Shown here piece by piece: positions 8,911 to 18,107 of a DNA stretch of 59,174 bases (its first letter is position 1; the number at the start of each line of letters is the position of its first letter). Below the pieces are notes generated by a model. The model was not told where the DNA came from. It saw only the letters and a list, made by a program, of their open reading frames with translations, and did no database searches. This stretch comes from Pseudomonadota bacterium (lineage in GTDB: Bacteria; Pseudomonadota; Alphaproteobacteria; SP197): positions 1 to 59,174 of the forward strand of contig JBCCIS010000033.1 in NCBI GenBank assembly GCA_039028155.1. The letters are read 5' to 3'. Position numbers and translations under genes: made by a program.

Positions 8911-10443
8911 ATGAACGACATGATCCGGCAGCTTGAAGAGCGGCGCGAACAGGCACGCGCCGGCGGGGGCGAGCGGCGTGTTCAGGCCCAGCACGACAAA
9001 GGCAAGCTCTCCGCGCGCGAACGGATTGAGCTGCTGCTCGACGAAGGCTCATTCGAAGAATGGGATATGTTCGTCGAACATCGCTGCAGCGATTTCGGCA
9101 TGACCGAGCAGAAGGTGCCGGGCGATGGCGTGGTCACCGGCTGGGGCACGGTCAACGGCCGTCTGGTCTTTGTCTTCAGTCAGGATTTCACGGTGTTCGG
9201 CGGTTCGCTGTCGGAGGCGCATGCGGAAAAAATCTGCAAGATCATGGACCGCGCGATGCAGGTCGGCGCGCCGGTCATCGGCATCAACGATTCCGGCGGC
9301 GCGCGCATTCAGGAAGGCGTGGCGTCGCTGGCCGGTTATGCCGAAGTCTTCCAGCGTAACGTCCTGGCATCGGGCGTCGTGCCGCAGATCTCCGTCATCA
9401 TGGGCCCGTGCGCGGGCGGTGCCGTTTATTCGCCGGCGATGACCGACTTCATCTTCATGGTGAAAGACAGTGCTTACATGTTCGTCACCGGTCCCGACGT
9501 CGTGAAGACCGTGACCCATGAGATGGTGACCCATGAAGAGCTGGGCGGCGCCGTCACCCACACGACCCGGTCGGGCGTCGCGGATCTGGCCTTGGAGAAC
9601 GATGTCGAGACGCTCGCCGAGCTGCGCCGTTTCCTCGACTTCCTGCCGGCGTCAAACCGTGAGAAGGCTCCGCATTGGCACACCGACGACCCGCTTGACC
9701 GGGCCGAAGCATCGCTCGACACGCTGGTGCCGGCCAACCCGAACAAGCCCTACGACATGAAGGAGCTGATCGAGAAGGTGGTCGACGAGGGCGACTTCTT
9801 TGAGCTCCAGCCGGGTTATGCCGGCAACATCGTGACGGGCTTCGGCCGCATCGACGGTCATACCATCGGCATTGTCGCCAACCAGCCGATGGTGCTTGCC
9901 GGCTGCCTCGACATCGACGCATCCAAGAAAGCCGCGCGCTTCGTGCGGTTCTGTGACTGTTTCAACATTCCGATCGTCACCTTCGTCGATGTGCCGGGTT
10001 TCCTGCCCGGCACCAGCCAGGAGCATGGCGGAATCATCAAGCACGGCGCCAAGCTGCTCTACGCCTATGCGGAAGCGACTGTGCCCAAGGTTACGGTCAT
10101 CACCCGCAAGTCCTATGGCGGCGCCTACGTGGTCATGAGCTCCAAGCATCTGCGCGGTGACGTGAACTATGCCTGGCCGGCCGCCGAGGTCGCGGTGATG
10201 GGGTCGAAGGGTGCAGTCGAGATCATCTTCCGCGCCGAGTTGGACGATGCGGAGAAGATCGAGGCGCGGACCGAGGAGTACCGCGAGCGCTTCGCCAACC
10301 CGTTCTCGGCAGCCCGCCGCGGTTTCATTGACGACGTCATCATGCCGCGCAGCACCCGGCGCCGTGTCGGCACGGCGTTGCGCATGTTGCGCGACAAGGA
10401 CTTAACAAATCCGTGGAAGAAACACGATAATATTCCTCTGTAG
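8911..10443 (+). CDS. pccB: Propionyl-CoA carboxylase beta subunit
   Basis: 510 residues, full length. This carboxyltransferase moves the carboxyl group from biotin to propionyl-CoA, giving methylmalonyl-CoA. Signature segments include [71 protein letters not shown] and [20 protein letters not shown]. Two crotonase-fold halves are present. pccA follows 17 bases later. The pair points to breakdown of odd-chain fatty acids, branched amino acids or propionate; the mutase and epimerase that would follow are not in the window. Confidence 0.96.
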   Translation: MNDMIRQLEERREQARAGGGERRVQAQHDKGKLSARERIELLLDEGSFEEWDMFVEHRCSDFGMTEQKVPGDGVVTGWGTVNGRLVFVFSQDFTVFGGSLSEAHAEKICKIMDRAMQVGAPVIGINDSGGARIQEGVASLAGYAEVFQRNVLASGVVPQISVIMGPCAGGAVYSPAMTDFIFMVKDSAYMFVTGPDVVKTVTHEMVTHEELGGAVTHTTRSGVADLALENDVETLAELRRFLDFLPASNREKAPHWHTDDPLDRAEASLDTLVPANPNKPYDMKELIEKVVDEGDFFELQPGYAGNIVTGFGRIDGHTIGIVANQPMVLAGCLDIDASKKAARFVRFCDCFNIPIVTFVDVPGFLPGTSQEHGGIIKHGAKLLYAYAEATVPKVTVITRKSYGGAYVVMSSKHLRGDVNYAWPAAEVAVMGSKGAVEIIFRAELDDAEKIEARTEEYRERFANPFSAARRGFIDDVIMPRSTRRRVGTALRMLRDKDLTNPWKKHDNIPL

Positions 10444-10460
10444 CAGGTAGTTAGGGCGGA

Positions 10461-12449
10461 ATGTTCAAGAAGATTCTTATAGCCAATCGCGGCGAGATCG
10501 CCTGTCGGATTATCAAGACCTGCCGGCGCATGGGCATCCAGACGGTCGCCATCTATTCGGAGGCCGACGCCGATGCGCTGCACGTTCGGATGGCCGACGA
10601 GGCAGTGTTCATCGGTCCGCCGGCGCCTGCCGAGAGTTACCTGAAGATCGACCGTATCGTCGAGGTGATCCGCGAGACCGGCGCCGAAGCGGTGCATCCG
10701 GGTTTCGGCTTCTTGTCGGAAAACGGCGCCTTCGTCGAGGCTGTCGAGAAGGCCGACGCCGTCTTCATCGGTCCGCCCGCGGCCGCTGTCGCCGCCATGG
10801 GCGACAAGATCGAGTCCAAGAAGCTGGCGGAAAAGGCCAACGTCAACGTCATTCCCGGCCATATGGGCGAGATCGCCGACGCGGATGAGGCGCTCAAGAT
10901 CGCCGAAACCATCGGGTACCCCGTCATGATCAAGGCCGCGGCCGGCGGCGGTGGCAAGGGCATGCGCGTCGCTGAGAGTGCTGAGGAGGCGCGGGAGGGT
11001 TTTCGCGCGGCGCGGTCGGAGGCCAAGGCCTCATTCGGCGACGACCGGGTGTTTCTGGAAAAGTTCATCGTCGAGCCACGCCATATCGAGATCCAGATCA
11101 TGGCCGACGCGCACGGCAACATCGTCTATCTGGGCGAGCGCGAGTGTTCGATCCAGCGCCGTCATCAGAAGGTCGTTGAGGAGGCGCCGAGCCCGCTGCT
11201 CGATCCAAAGACGCGGCAGGCGATGGGCGAACAGGCGGTGGCCCTGGCGCGGGCTGTCGACTACCATTCGGCCGGCACGGTCGAGTTCGTGGCGGATGCG
11301 AACAAAAACTTCTATTTCCTTGAAATGAATACAAGATTGCAGGTGGAGCATCCGGTCACCGAGTTCGTGACCGGCCTTGACCTGGTCGAGCAGATGATCC
11401 GTGTCGCGGCGGGCGAAAAGCTGGCGTTCAGCCAGGACGATATCAAGCTGGACGGCTGGGCGATCGAGACCCGTGTCTATGCGGAGGATCCGCTGCGCGG
11501 TTTCCTGCCGTCGATCGGCAGGCTGACGCGGTATCGCCCACCGGAGGAATCCGCCCATGTCCGCATCGACAGCGGTGTGGAGGAGGGGTCGGAGGTCACG
11601 ATGTTCTACGACCCCATGATCGCGAAGCTGGTGAGTTACGGCAGCGATCGGGCGGCGGCGATCGATACCATGAAGCGGTCGCTTGACGGCTTTCAGATTC
11701 GCGGCGTCAGCCACAACATCGGTTTCCTCTCGGCAATCATGCGCGAGGAGCGCTTTCGTGATGGCGCGCTGACGACGGGCTTCGTCACCGATGTCTGGCC
11801 CGATGGCTTCAGCGGCGCGGCGCTTGACCGCGAGACGCTGGAGAACCTTGTCGGCGTCGGTCTTCTGGCGCATTTGACGGTGCTTGATCGTGACCGCGAG
11901 ATCTCCGGGCAGTTCGATGGCGTCCATTCTTTGGCCGATAACTGGGTCGTGCGCCTGGGCGTGGATCGCCATGCGGTGACGGCGGCGCTGGTCGAGGGCG
12001 GCATCGACGTCACGATGGATGGTCAAGAGATTGCCGTCCGTGGGCACTGGCGGCCCGGACACCGGCATTTCGATGGCATGGTGCAGGACCGCCCGGTCAT
12101 CGTGCAGACTGACCGGCAGGGCACCCAGTGGAATCTATCCCATGCTGGCGTTGCCGAGCGCGTCGTCATCTTGAGTCAGCACGCCGACACGCTTCTGGAG
12201 CGCATGCCGTTCAAGGAGCCGGCCGATACGTCGCGCCTGCTGCTGTCGCCCATGCCGGGCATGGTCGTCGACATCCTGGTCGCCGAGGGCGAGGAGGTGA
12301 AGGCTGGCGCACCACTCGCGATCGTAGACGCCATGAAGATGGAGAATGTGCTGCACGCGGAGATCGACGGACGAGTCAAAGTGGTGAACGTCGCCAAGGG
12401 TGATTCGCTGGCGGTCGATCAGATCATTCTGGAGTTCGATGACGCTTGA
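10461..12449 (+). CDS. pccA: Propionyl-CoA carboxylase alpha subunit (biotin carboxylase + BCCP)
   Basis: 662 residues. Biotin carboxylase domain (1-450): [23 protein letters not shown]-grasp loop [31 protein letters not shown] and [17 protein letters not shown] middle linking (BT) region leads to a C-terminal biotinyl domain with [12 protein letters not shown], the biotinylated lysine being K626. Together with PccB it forms the alpha6-beta6 carboxylase in the cytoplasm. The stop lies inside the acylphosphatase gene, an 11-base overlap. No defects are seen. Confidence 0.96.
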   Translation: MFKKILIANRGEIACRIIKTCRRMGIQTVAIYSEADADALHVRMADEAVFIGPPAPAESYLKIDRIVEVIRETGAEAVHPGFGFLSENGAFVEAVEKADAVFIGPPAAAVAAMGDKIESKKLAEKANVNVIPGHMGEIADADEALKIAETIGYPVMIKAAAGGGGKGMRVAESAEEAREGFRAARSEAKASFGDDRVFLEKFIVEPRHIEIQIMADAHGNIVYLGERECSIQRRHQKVVEEAPSPLLDPKTRQAMGEQAVALARAVDYHSAGTVEFVADANKNFYFLEMNTRLQVEHPVTEFVTGLDLVEQMIRVAAGEKLAFSQDDIKLDGWAIETRVYAEDPLRGFLPSIGRLTRYRPPEESAHVRIDSGVEEGSEVTMFYDPMIAKLVSYGSDRAAAIDTMKRSLDGFQIRGVSHNIGFLSAIMREERFRDGALTTGFVTDVWPDGFSGAALDRETLENLVGVGLLAHLTVLDRDREISGQFDGVHSLADNWVVRLGVDRHAVTAALVEGGIDVTMDGQEIAVRGHWRPGHRHFDGMVQDRPVIVQTDRQGTQWNLSHAGVAERVVILSQHADTLLERMPFKEPADTSRLLLSPMPGMVVDILVAEGEEVKAGAPLAIVDAMKMENVLHAEIDGRVKVVNVAKGDSLAVDQIILEFDDA

Positions 12450-12732
12450 GAGCGATCATCGCCAGGTTCGCGCGGTCGTCTCCGGCTGCGTGCAGGGCGT
12501 CTGGTACCGCGCCTGGACCGGCGAGGAGGCGAGCGATCTGGGGTTGAACGGCTGGGTGCGAAATCGTCGCGACGGGACGGTCGAGGCGGTTTTTGCCGGA
12601 ACGCCTGACAGTGTCGAGCAGATGATCGCGCTTTGTCACGACGGCCCGCCGCTTGCCAAGGTCACGAACGTGGACGTTCGCGACGACGATAGCGCGATCG
12701 AATCCGGCTTTCTTCAGTTACCTACTGCGTGA
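12439..12732 (+). CDS. acyP: Acylphosphatase
   Basis: 97 residues. This small alpha/beta sandwich enzyme hydrolyses carboxyl-phosphate bonds such as acetyl phosphate. Catalytic R24 is in VQGVWYRAW and catalytic N42 in [14 protein letters not shown]. It starts at ATG 12439 inside the last codons of pccA (11-base overlap), so the two are probably translationally coupled. Its own last 15 bases overlap the 3' end of the converging lipB gene. Carboxyl phosphate is a proposed intermediate of biotin carboxylation, so a link to pccA is tempting but unproven. Confidence 0.92.
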   Translation: MTLESDHRQVRAVVSGCVQGVWYRAWTGEEASDLGLNGWVRNRRDGTVEAVFAGTPDSVEQMIALCHDGPPLAKVTNVDVRDDDSAIESGFLQLPTA

Positions 12733-13383
12733 GAACGCCAACGCGGCTTCTTGTCGGACCGGCATGGCCGCTTCGAAATTGGACTTCAGTGCCTCGTCGA
12801 CCCCCGCCATATCGGCGTCGACGCCAAGGGCACTCAGTGACGTCACGCCGTGACCTTGGATGCCGCAGGGAATGATGCCGCGAAAGTGGTCGAGATCGGG
12901 GTCGACATTGATGGCGATGCCGTGGAACGACACCCAGCGGCGCACCCGGATGCCGATGGCGGCAATCTTGTCTTCGCCACCCGGCCGGCGGACCCAGACA
13001 CCGACCCGATCGTCCCGTGTTTCGCCGGTGACGCCGAAGTCGGCGAGGGTGGCAATGAGCCATGTCTCCAGCCCGCGCACGAAAGCCTTCAGGTCGCCGC
13101 CGCGGGCCTTTAGATCCAGCATGACATAGGCAACCCGCTGTCCGGGGCCGTGATAGGTGTAGCGGCCGCCGCGGCCGGTCCGGTAGACCGGAAAATCGCC
13201 GGAATCCAGAAGTTCGCTGGCGTCGGCGCTGGTGCCGGCCGTATAGAGCGGCGGGTGTTCGACCAGCCAGACGGTCTCTGGCGCTTCACCGGCGCGAATC
13301 GCCGCCGCCCGCTCCTCCATGAAGCTGATGGCGTCCGGATAAGCGACGGGCGCCTCGCTCAACTGCCATAAAACACCTGACAT
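12718..13383 (-). CDS. lipB: Octanoyl-[acyl carrier protein] transferase LipB
   Basis: 221 residues. Transfers octanoate from ACP to lipoyl domains, the first step of lipoate synthesis. The signature [15 protein letters not shown] is near residues 68-82, the conserved lysine is K139 in [11 protein letters not shown] and the catalytic cysteine is C173 in [10 protein letters not shown]. It is convergent with acyP, with a 15-base 3' overlap. It stands alone on this strand; upstream lies the tRNA-Leu gene on the other strand. Confidence 0.95.
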   Translation of the reverse strand: MSGVLWQLSEAPVAYPDAISFMEERAAAIRAGEAPETVWLVEHPPLYTAGTSADASELLDSGDFPVYRTGRGGRYTYHGPGQRVAYVMLDLKARGGDLKAFVRGLETWLIATLADFGVTGETRDDRVGVWVRRPGGEDKIAAIGIRVRRWVSFHGIAINVDPDLDHFRGIIPCGIQGHGVTSLSALGVDADMAGVDEALKSNFEAAMPVRQEAALAFSRSR

Positions 13384-13409
13384 GCCGGTTCCGTCTTTGT
13401 TTGCGGCCC

Positions 13410-13438
13410 TTGCGGGCCCCTATGAATCTAGCTATAGG
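13410..13438 (+). promoter_or_regulatory. Candidate promoter of tRNA-Leu
   Basis: TTGCGG at 13410-13415 and TATAGG at 13433-13438 are 17 bases apart, a good sigma-70-like match about 20 bases before the mature tRNA 5' end. Part of the -35 box lies in a GGCCC/GGGCC inverted repeat. Prediction by eye only. Confidence 0.45.
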
Positions 13439-13457
13439 AACGTCGATTACCAGATCT

Positions 13458-13543
13458 GCGGTCGTGGCGGAATTGGTAGACGCGCAGCGTTGAGGGCGCT
13501 GTGGGCTTAGCCCGTGGAAGTTCGAGTCTTCTCGACCGCACCA
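13458..13543 (+). tRNA. trnL-GAG: tRNA-Leu (anticodon GAG)
   Basis: 86 bases including an encoded CCA (13541-13543). The acceptor stem GCGGTCG pairs exactly with CGACCGC at 13533-13539, with A as discriminator base as expected for leucine. The anticodon stem CAGCG/CGCTG closes the loop TTGAGGG, giving anticodon GAG, which reads CUC and CUU codons. A long variable arm follows, as in all leucine tRNAs, and the T arm contains GTTCGAGTC. It is followed at once by a strong terminator. Confidence 0.97.
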
Positions 13544-13551
13544 GTTTCCTG

Positions 13552-13584
13552 AAAAAGACCCGTCGCCTTGCGGCGGGTCTTTTT
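13552..13584 (+). terminator. Rho-independent terminator of tRNA-Leu
   Basis: Arms at 13552-13566 and 13570-13584 (15 pairs, one of them G-T) around a 3-base loop. The 3' arm ends in TTTTT. It lies 8 bases after the tRNA CCA end. The A-rich 5' side means it might also stop transcription from the other direction. Confidence 0.9.
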
Positions 13585-13649
13585 CGTTGGCGCACATCGG
13601 TCCGCCCCTGGTGATGCCATCCCGCAGGCTAACACTCTAGACTGGGTGT

Positions 13650-15050
13650 ATGATGAATGAGCAGTCGGCGCCAAGCACCACCGAAACCGCGTCAGACGTC
13701 CACGACCTCTACGGTCTGACGCCCGAGCTGTTACACGCCATATTGGAGTCGCTCAGCGGCGATGACGCCAACCGGTTGGAAGCGCTGATCGTCCCGCTGC
13801 ATCCCGCCGATGTCGCCGATTTGCTGGAGCAGATCACCGCGCACCAGCGCCGCCAGGTGCTCGACGCGCTGCGCCCGGAGTTTGATCCGGAGGTGTTGGC
13901 GCACCTGGATGAATCGGTCCTTGAGGACGTCGTCGAGATCCTGGGTACCGACGATGTTGCCCACATGGTGGAACAGCTTGAGACCGACGATGCCGTCGAT
14001 GTTCTCGAGGATCTCGACCAGGACCTCCAGGACGAGGTCTTGGCGGCGGTGCCGTTCGCATCGCGCCGCGCTGTTGAGGAAGGTCTCACTTTTCCGGAGG
14101 ACAGCGCCGGGCGCCTGATGCGCCGCGACGTCGTTGCCGTGCCGATGTTCTGGAACATCGGTCAGACCATCGACTACCTGCGCGCAAGCGACGATCTGCC
14201 GGACGATTTCTATGATGTCTTTATCGTCGATCCGCAGCACAAGCCGCTGGGCTCGGTACCGGTCAGCCGGATCCTGCGAAACCGCCGCGAAACCCGCTTG
14301 CAAAACCTGGTTGAGGACGCCGAGCCGACGACCGTCAACGCAGACACTGACCAGGAAGAGGTCGCCTATGTCTTTCAGCAATATGGTCTGAGCGAGATGG
14401 CGGTGACCGATAACGATGGCCGGCTGCTCGGCGCGATCACCTTTGACGACGTCGTCGATGTTATCAGCGAGGTGACGGAAGAGGACACGCTGCGCCTTGG
14501 CGGTGTGGCGCAGGCCGACCTGAACGATGAGATTGTCACGACAACGCGCAAGCGTTTCCTGTGGCTTTTTGTCAACCTTGGCACCGCCGTGTTGGCGTCT
14601 TTCGTGATCGGGATCTTCGAAGGCACGCTGGAGCGGTTTGTGGCGCTCGCCGTTTTGATGCCGATCGTCGCGTCGATGGGCGGCAACGCCGGCACCCAGA
14701 CGATGACTGTTGCCGTGCGTGCATTGGCGACTCGCGACCTGACGCGGGCCAACGCGCTGCGTGTTGTCGGCAAGGAGGTTGTCGTCGGGTTGTTGAACGG
14801 CCTGTTGTTCGCGGTGTTGGTCGGGCTGGTCGCCTGGCAGTGGTTTCAGGAACCGATGCTGGGCGTTGTCATCGGTATTGCCATGGTGGTGAACCTGCTG
14901 GTCGCCGGCATGGCGGGTGCGCTGATCCCGATCGGGCTGAACGCAATCAAGGTCGATCCGGCCGTCTCCGCCGGCGTGTTTCTGACCACCGTGACCGATG
15001 TCGTCGGTTTCTTTGTTTTCCTGGCCTTGGGTGCGGCCATCCTGCTCTGA
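13650..15050 (+). CDS. mgtE: Magnesium transporter MgtE
   Basis: 466 residues. A cytoplasmic N domain of repeated short helices (about 25-150, e.g. LHPADVADLLEQI, LETDDAVDVLEDL), a CBS pair (about 155-280) and five C-terminal membrane helices (about 300-466) give the standard MgtE layout. The pore region has PIVASMGGNAGTQTMTVAVRAL. The N and CBS parts are rich in Asp and Glu and act as the Mg2+ sensor gate in this family. It starts 66 bases after the tRNA terminator and is followed closely by a RidA gene. Confidence 0.95.
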   Translation: MMNEQSAPSTTETASDVHDLYGLTPELLHAILESLSGDDANRLEALIVPLHPADVADLLEQITAHQRRQVLDALRPEFDPEVLAHLDESVLEDVVEILGTDDVAHMVEQLETDDAVDVLEDLDQDLQDEVLAAVPFASRRAVEEGLTFPEDSAGRLMRRDVVAVPMFWNIGQTIDYLRASDDLPDDFYDVFIVDPQHKPLGSVPVSRILRNRRETRLQNLVEDAEPTTVNADTDQEEVAYVFQQYGLSEMAVTDNDGRLLGAITFDDVVDVISEVTEEDTLRLGGVAQADLNDEIVTTTRKRFLWLFVNLGTAVLASFVIGIFEGTLERFVALAVLMPIVASMGGNAGTQTMTVAVRALATRDLTRANALRVVGKEVVVGLLNGLLFAVLVGLVAWQWFQEPMLGVVIGIAMVVNLLVAGMAGALIPIGLNAIKVDPAVSAGVFLTTVTDVVGFFVFLALGAAILL

Positions 15051-15062
15051 TCGGAGGACACC

Positions 15063-15449
15063 ATGCGGCGAAAGATCTATTCCGGTTCCGCCTTCGAGGA
15101 ACTGGCCGGCTATGCCCGGGCGGTTGTCGACGACGACTGGATTTTCGTTTCAGGCACGACCGGGTACGATTACGCGACCGGCGACATCTCGCCTGATGCG
15201 GTCGAGCAAACGCGCCAGTGTTTCCGCAACATCTCCGAAGCGTTGGAGCGGGCGGGATCGTCGCTTGCCGATGTCGTCCGTGTCGTTATCTATATCGTCG
15301 AGCAGGACGACTTCGAGGCCATCGCTCGTGTGGTCGGCGAGCACTTCCGTGATATCAGACCAGCCAACACGACCGTCATCTGCGCCTTGACCAAGCCGGA
15401 GATGAAGGTCGAGATCGAAGTGACCGCGCGCCGCCAAACAACCGGTTAG
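15063..15449 (+). CDS. RidA/YjgF-family protein
   Basis: 128 residues. RidA-fold proteins hydrolyse reactive enamine/imine intermediates made by PLP enzymes. Family features are FVSGTTGYDYATGD, QTRQCFRNISEALERAGSSLADVVRV and the arginine in RPANTTVI that binds the carboxylate of the intermediate. It starts 12 bases after mgtE and ends 6 bases before the next gene, so the three are likely one transcript. A second RidA-like gene is at 47641. It may be one of the Rid subgroups other than the archetypal RidA. Confidence 0.9.
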   Translation: MRRKIYSGSAFEELAGYARAVVDDDWIFVSGTTGYDYATGDISPDAVEQTRQCFRNISEALERAGSSLADVVRVVIYIVEQDDFEAIARVVGEHFRDIRPANTTVICALTKPEMKVEIEVTARRQTTG

Positions 15450-15455
15450 GACCTC

Positions 15456-16061
15456 ATGACAAAAGCCATCGATTTCTATTTCGACTTCAGCTCGCCCTAC
15501 GGCTATCTCGCGACCGCGCGCATTGGTGACATCGCCGCCAAACACAGCCGAACGGTCTCGTGGCGGCCGACGCTGCTCGGTATCGCCTTTCAGAAGACCG
15601 GTCAGTCGCCGCTGATCAGCCAGCCGGTTCGGGGCCCTTACTTCAAGCACGACCTCGAACGTATGGCGCGTGACTACGCCATGCCGTTCGTGTGGCCGGA
15701 GAACTTTCCGTTTCACTCGGTCGCGGCAAGCCGTGCGTTCTATTGGCTCGATGACCAGGACAGTGACCTTGCGGTTCGCTTTGCCCGCCACGTGTTTCAG
15801 AACTACTGGGGCGAAGGCCGCGACGTTGCCAAACCGCAACAGCTGGCGGATGCGACCTGCGACGCGCTCGGTATCGACGTCGAGGCCTTGCTGGCCGCTC
15901 TGGCCGATGATGCGGTCAAGGATCGGTTGCGTGTCGAAGTCGAAAAGGCGTTGGATAAGGGCATTTTCGGTTCGCCCATGTTCGATATCGACGGCGAACT
16001 GTTTTGGGGCTGCGACAAGTTCGGTGAGATCGACCGTTGGCTCGCCACCGGCGGATGGTAA
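15456..16061 (+). CDS. 2-hydroxychromene-2-carboxylate isomerase / kappa-class GST-like (DsbA family)
   Basis: 201 residues. It begins IDFYFDFSSPYGYLAT, the signature of the thioredoxin-fold HCCA isomerase and kappa glutathione transferase group, where a serine of the SSPY region binds glutathione in place of the CxxC of DsbA. C-terminal GIFGSPMFDIDGELFWGCDK is also typical. These enzymes use glutathione to isomerise or conjugate aromatic-type compounds; no aromatic-degradation genes surround it, so the substrate is unknown. Last gene of the mgtE group; it converges on the threonine dehydratase-like gene 21 bases away. Confidence 0.88.
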   Translation: MTKAIDFYFDFSSPYGYLATARIGDIAAKHSRTVSWRPTLLGIAFQKTGQSPLISQPVRGPYFKHDLERMARDYAMPFVWPENFPFHSVAASRAFYWLDDQDSDLAVRFARHVFQNYWGEGRDVAKPQQLADATCDALGIDVEALLAALADDAVKDRLRVEVEKALDKGIFGSPMFDIDGELFWGCDKFGEIDRWLATGGW

Positions 16062-16082
16062 CCCTTTGAAATAGAATGAAAG

Positions 16083-17048
16083 TCAGGCGTCTGCTTCACC
16101 GCTAAGTGCCTTGAGGTAAAGCGCACGGTCGATGTTGCCGCCGGAGAGGACAATCGCGACACGCTTGCCGCGCATTCCGTCTGACTCGCTCATCAGGCCG
16201 GCAAGCGCGACCGCGCCGGCGCCTTCGGCCATGTTGTGGGTATCGCTGGCGAGGTCGCGCATGGCCGCCATGATCGCGTTATCGGAAACCGTGATGATGC
16301 GTTCGGCGCCACGCCGGATGATGGCGAGCGCGTCGTCGTTCGGGACGCGGCAGGCGACACCGTCGGCCATCGTATCGGCGCTGTTGGTGGCGATGGCCTC
16401 GCCGGCTTCGAACGACAGCGCATAGGTTGCCGCTTTCTCGGACACGACGCCGACGATCTTTGTTTTGAAACCGAGCGCATCGCGCGCGCGAATGGCGCCG
16501 CAGATGCCCGAACCCAGACCTATCGGTACATAGAACGTGTCGATATCGTCGACGGCGTCGAAGAGTTCGAGACTGTAACTCGCGACACCGGATACGAGGT
16601 CGTCGTGGAATGACGGCACGAGGTGCAGGGCGCGCCGTTCGGCCTCGGCAAGTGTGAACTCATAGGCCGCCTGAAAGTCGTGACCATTCTCGATCAGCTC
16701 GGCGCCCAGCGCCTGCATGGCGGCGTTCTTTTCCGACGAGTTGCCTTCCGGCACGACAATGGTGGCGGACAATCCGCAGTGCCGTGCGGCGAAGGCGACG
16801 CTTTGTCCATGGTTGCCGCGGGTCGCTGAGATGACACCGGTCACGTCAGGTTCGCGTTCGCGCAACCGGTCCATGTAGACGAGGCCACCGCGCAGCTTGA
16901 AGGCGCCGATCGGTGTGTGGTTCTCGTGCTTGACCCAGACTTCGGTACCGGCCCGCGCGTTCAGCAGGGGCCACGAATGCTGCAATGTCGGTTGAACGGT
17001 CTGGTGAACCAGTGCCGCGGCGCCGCGCAAACTCTCCAGCACTGCCAT
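16083..17048 (-). CDS. Threonine/serine dehydratase (PLP, fold type II)
   Basis: 321 residues from ATG 17048; the longer frame upstream overlaps the metallo-hydrolase. The PLP lysine is K50 in PIGAFKLRGG, with ISATRGNHGQSVAFAAR and the phosphate loop GLGSGICGA. There is no C-terminal ACT domain, so it resembles the short catabolic or degradative threonine/serine dehydratases and related racemases more than biosynthetic IlvA. The metallo-hydrolase stop is 4 bases before this start, so the two form an operon. The precise substrate (Thr, Ser, or a hydroxyaspartate) cannot be decided by eye. Confidence 0.87.
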   Translation of the reverse strand: MAVLESLRGAAALVHQTVQPTLQHSWPLLNARAGTEVWVKHENHTPIGAFKLRGGLVYMDRLREREPDVTGVISATRGNHGQSVAFAARHCGLSATIVVPEGNSSEKNAAMQALGAELIENGHDFQAAYEFTLAEAERRALHLVPSFHDDLVSGVASYSLELFDAVDDIDTFYVPIGLGSGICGAIRARDALGFKTKIVGVVSEKAATYALSFEAGEAIATNSADTMADGVACRVPNDDALAIIRRGAERIITVSDNAIMAAMRDLASDTHNMAEGAGAVALAGLMSESDGMRGKRVAIVLSGGNIDRALYLKALSGEADA

Positions 17049-17052
17049 TGGA

Positions 17053-17880
17053 TCAGGCAAGCTCGATACGCATGTGCTCCCTGGCGACAAAGGCCTGTGG
17101 CCACATGACTTTTGCCTTGGTCTCGACCCGGCGCATGAAACGGTCCTCATGATCGGGATCGTGGTGGAAGATGGCGAGACTCTTAACGTTGGCGGCCTTG
17201 CATAGCCTGATGCCTTCCTGCCATGTTGAATGGCCCCAGCCGATCTTTGCGGGGAACTCCTTGTCGGTATAGGTGGAGTCGTAGACGACGAGGTCAGCGC
17301 CTTCGATTAAGCCGAGGACATTTTGGTCGGGTTGGCCGATCACGTGTTCGGTGTCGGTCACGTAACAAAACGACTTGCCCTTGTAATTGACGCGATAACC
17401 GGTCGCGCCGTTGGGGTGGTTAAGCGCTGCCGTCTGAATGTCGATATTGTTGGCCCGGCCCAGTTTGAAGCTGTCGCCGGCCTTGAAGTCAGCAAACTCC
17501 TTGGCGGCGGTCATGGCTTCAAGCGGGACGGGGAAGTAGGGACTTTGCATCTGATCGGCAAAGACGTGCTCGATCGTGGCGTTCTGCAGGTGGCCAGCCA
17601 GCACCGTGAAATGACAATCGGGATGGAAAGCCGGCGTGAAGAACGGAAAGCCGTTGATGTGGTCCCAGTGGGTGTGGGAGAGCAGGATCGTCGCGTCGCG
17701 TACGTCCTTGCGCAAAAGCCAATGGCCAAGGCCGCGGATACCGGTGCCCGCGTCCATAATGACGCGTTCGCCACCACAGGCGACCTCGATGCAGCTCGTG
17801 TTGCCGCCGAACGCGATGTGATTGGGCGACGGACAAGCGATGCTGCCACGAACCCCCCAGAACTTGATCTTGAACGACAT
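17053..17880 (-). CDS. MBL-fold metallo-hydrolase
   Basis: 275 residues from ATG 17880. It begins KIKFWGVRGSIACP and has the zinc motif HTHWDH at residues 69-74, preceded by DAGTGIRG; later ligands are in YVTDTEH and IFHHDPDHED. This subfamily is annotated as phosphodiesterase-like (cyclic nucleotide or cyclic phosphate), but many members are uncharacterised and I cannot assign a substrate. The first gene of a two-gene operon with the dehydratase. The upstream region holds a small open frame that overlaps this start and an operator-like repeat array. Confidence 0.85.
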   Translation of the reverse strand: MSFKIKFWGVRGSIACPSPNHIAFGGNTSCIEVACGGERVIMDAGTGIRGLGHWLLRKDVRDATILLSHTHWDHINGFPFFTPAFHPDCHFTVLAGHLQNATIEHVFADQMQSPYFPVPLEAMTAAKEFADFKAGDSFKLGRANNIDIQTAALNHPNGATGYRVNYKGKSFCYVTDTEHVIGQPDQNVLGLIEGADLVVYDSTYTDKEFPAKIGWGHSTWQEGIRLCKAANVKSLAIFHHDPDHEDRFMRRVETKAKVMWPQAFVAREHMRIELA

Positions 17881-17993
17881 TAGGCCTTGTCCCGTATGGC
17901 GTCGGCTTCGACGACCATGATGCCTTCCTGGACTGCCATCCGGCCTAGCGCCCGGGCTGGCACAACCGGGCCGCCTGACCGGTTGCTGGACAT
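17880..17993 (-). CDS. Possible 37-residue leader ORF
   Basis: A short frame beginning MSSNRSGGPVV and ending EADAIRDKA stops with a TAA that shares one base with the ATG of the metallo-hydrolase (TAATG). Such overlap is typical of translational coupling. No clear ribosome site is visible before its ATG, and I recognise no family, so it may be a leader peptide, a remnant, or chance. Listed because otherwise 17881-18107 holds no gene. Confidence 0.25.
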   Translation of the reverse strand: MSSNRSGGPVVPARALGRMAVQEGIMVVEADAIRDKA

Positions 17994-18042
17994 TCCAACG
18001 GGAAGGACGGGGCCGCTCGATACACCGTCTCCAGGTTAGAGT

Positions 18043-18080
18043 GTGACGCATTCGTGACGCCGACGGTATGACGAATGTCA
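18043..18080. promoter_or_regulatory. Operator-like array upstream of the metallo-hydrolase
   Basis: GTGACGC occurs at 18043-18049 and again at 18054-18060, 11 bases apart (one helical turn). It is followed by TGACGAATGTCA (18069-18080), a perfect 4+4 dyad with 4-base spacer, and then TCATCACAC. The array lies between two minus-strand genes, downstream of the Crp-like gene and upstream of the metallo-hydrolase. Repeats are seen directly; the binding role is inference. Confidence 0.4.
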
Positions 18081-18107
18081 CTCATCACACTGGGTCCGGA
18101 GAGGCGC

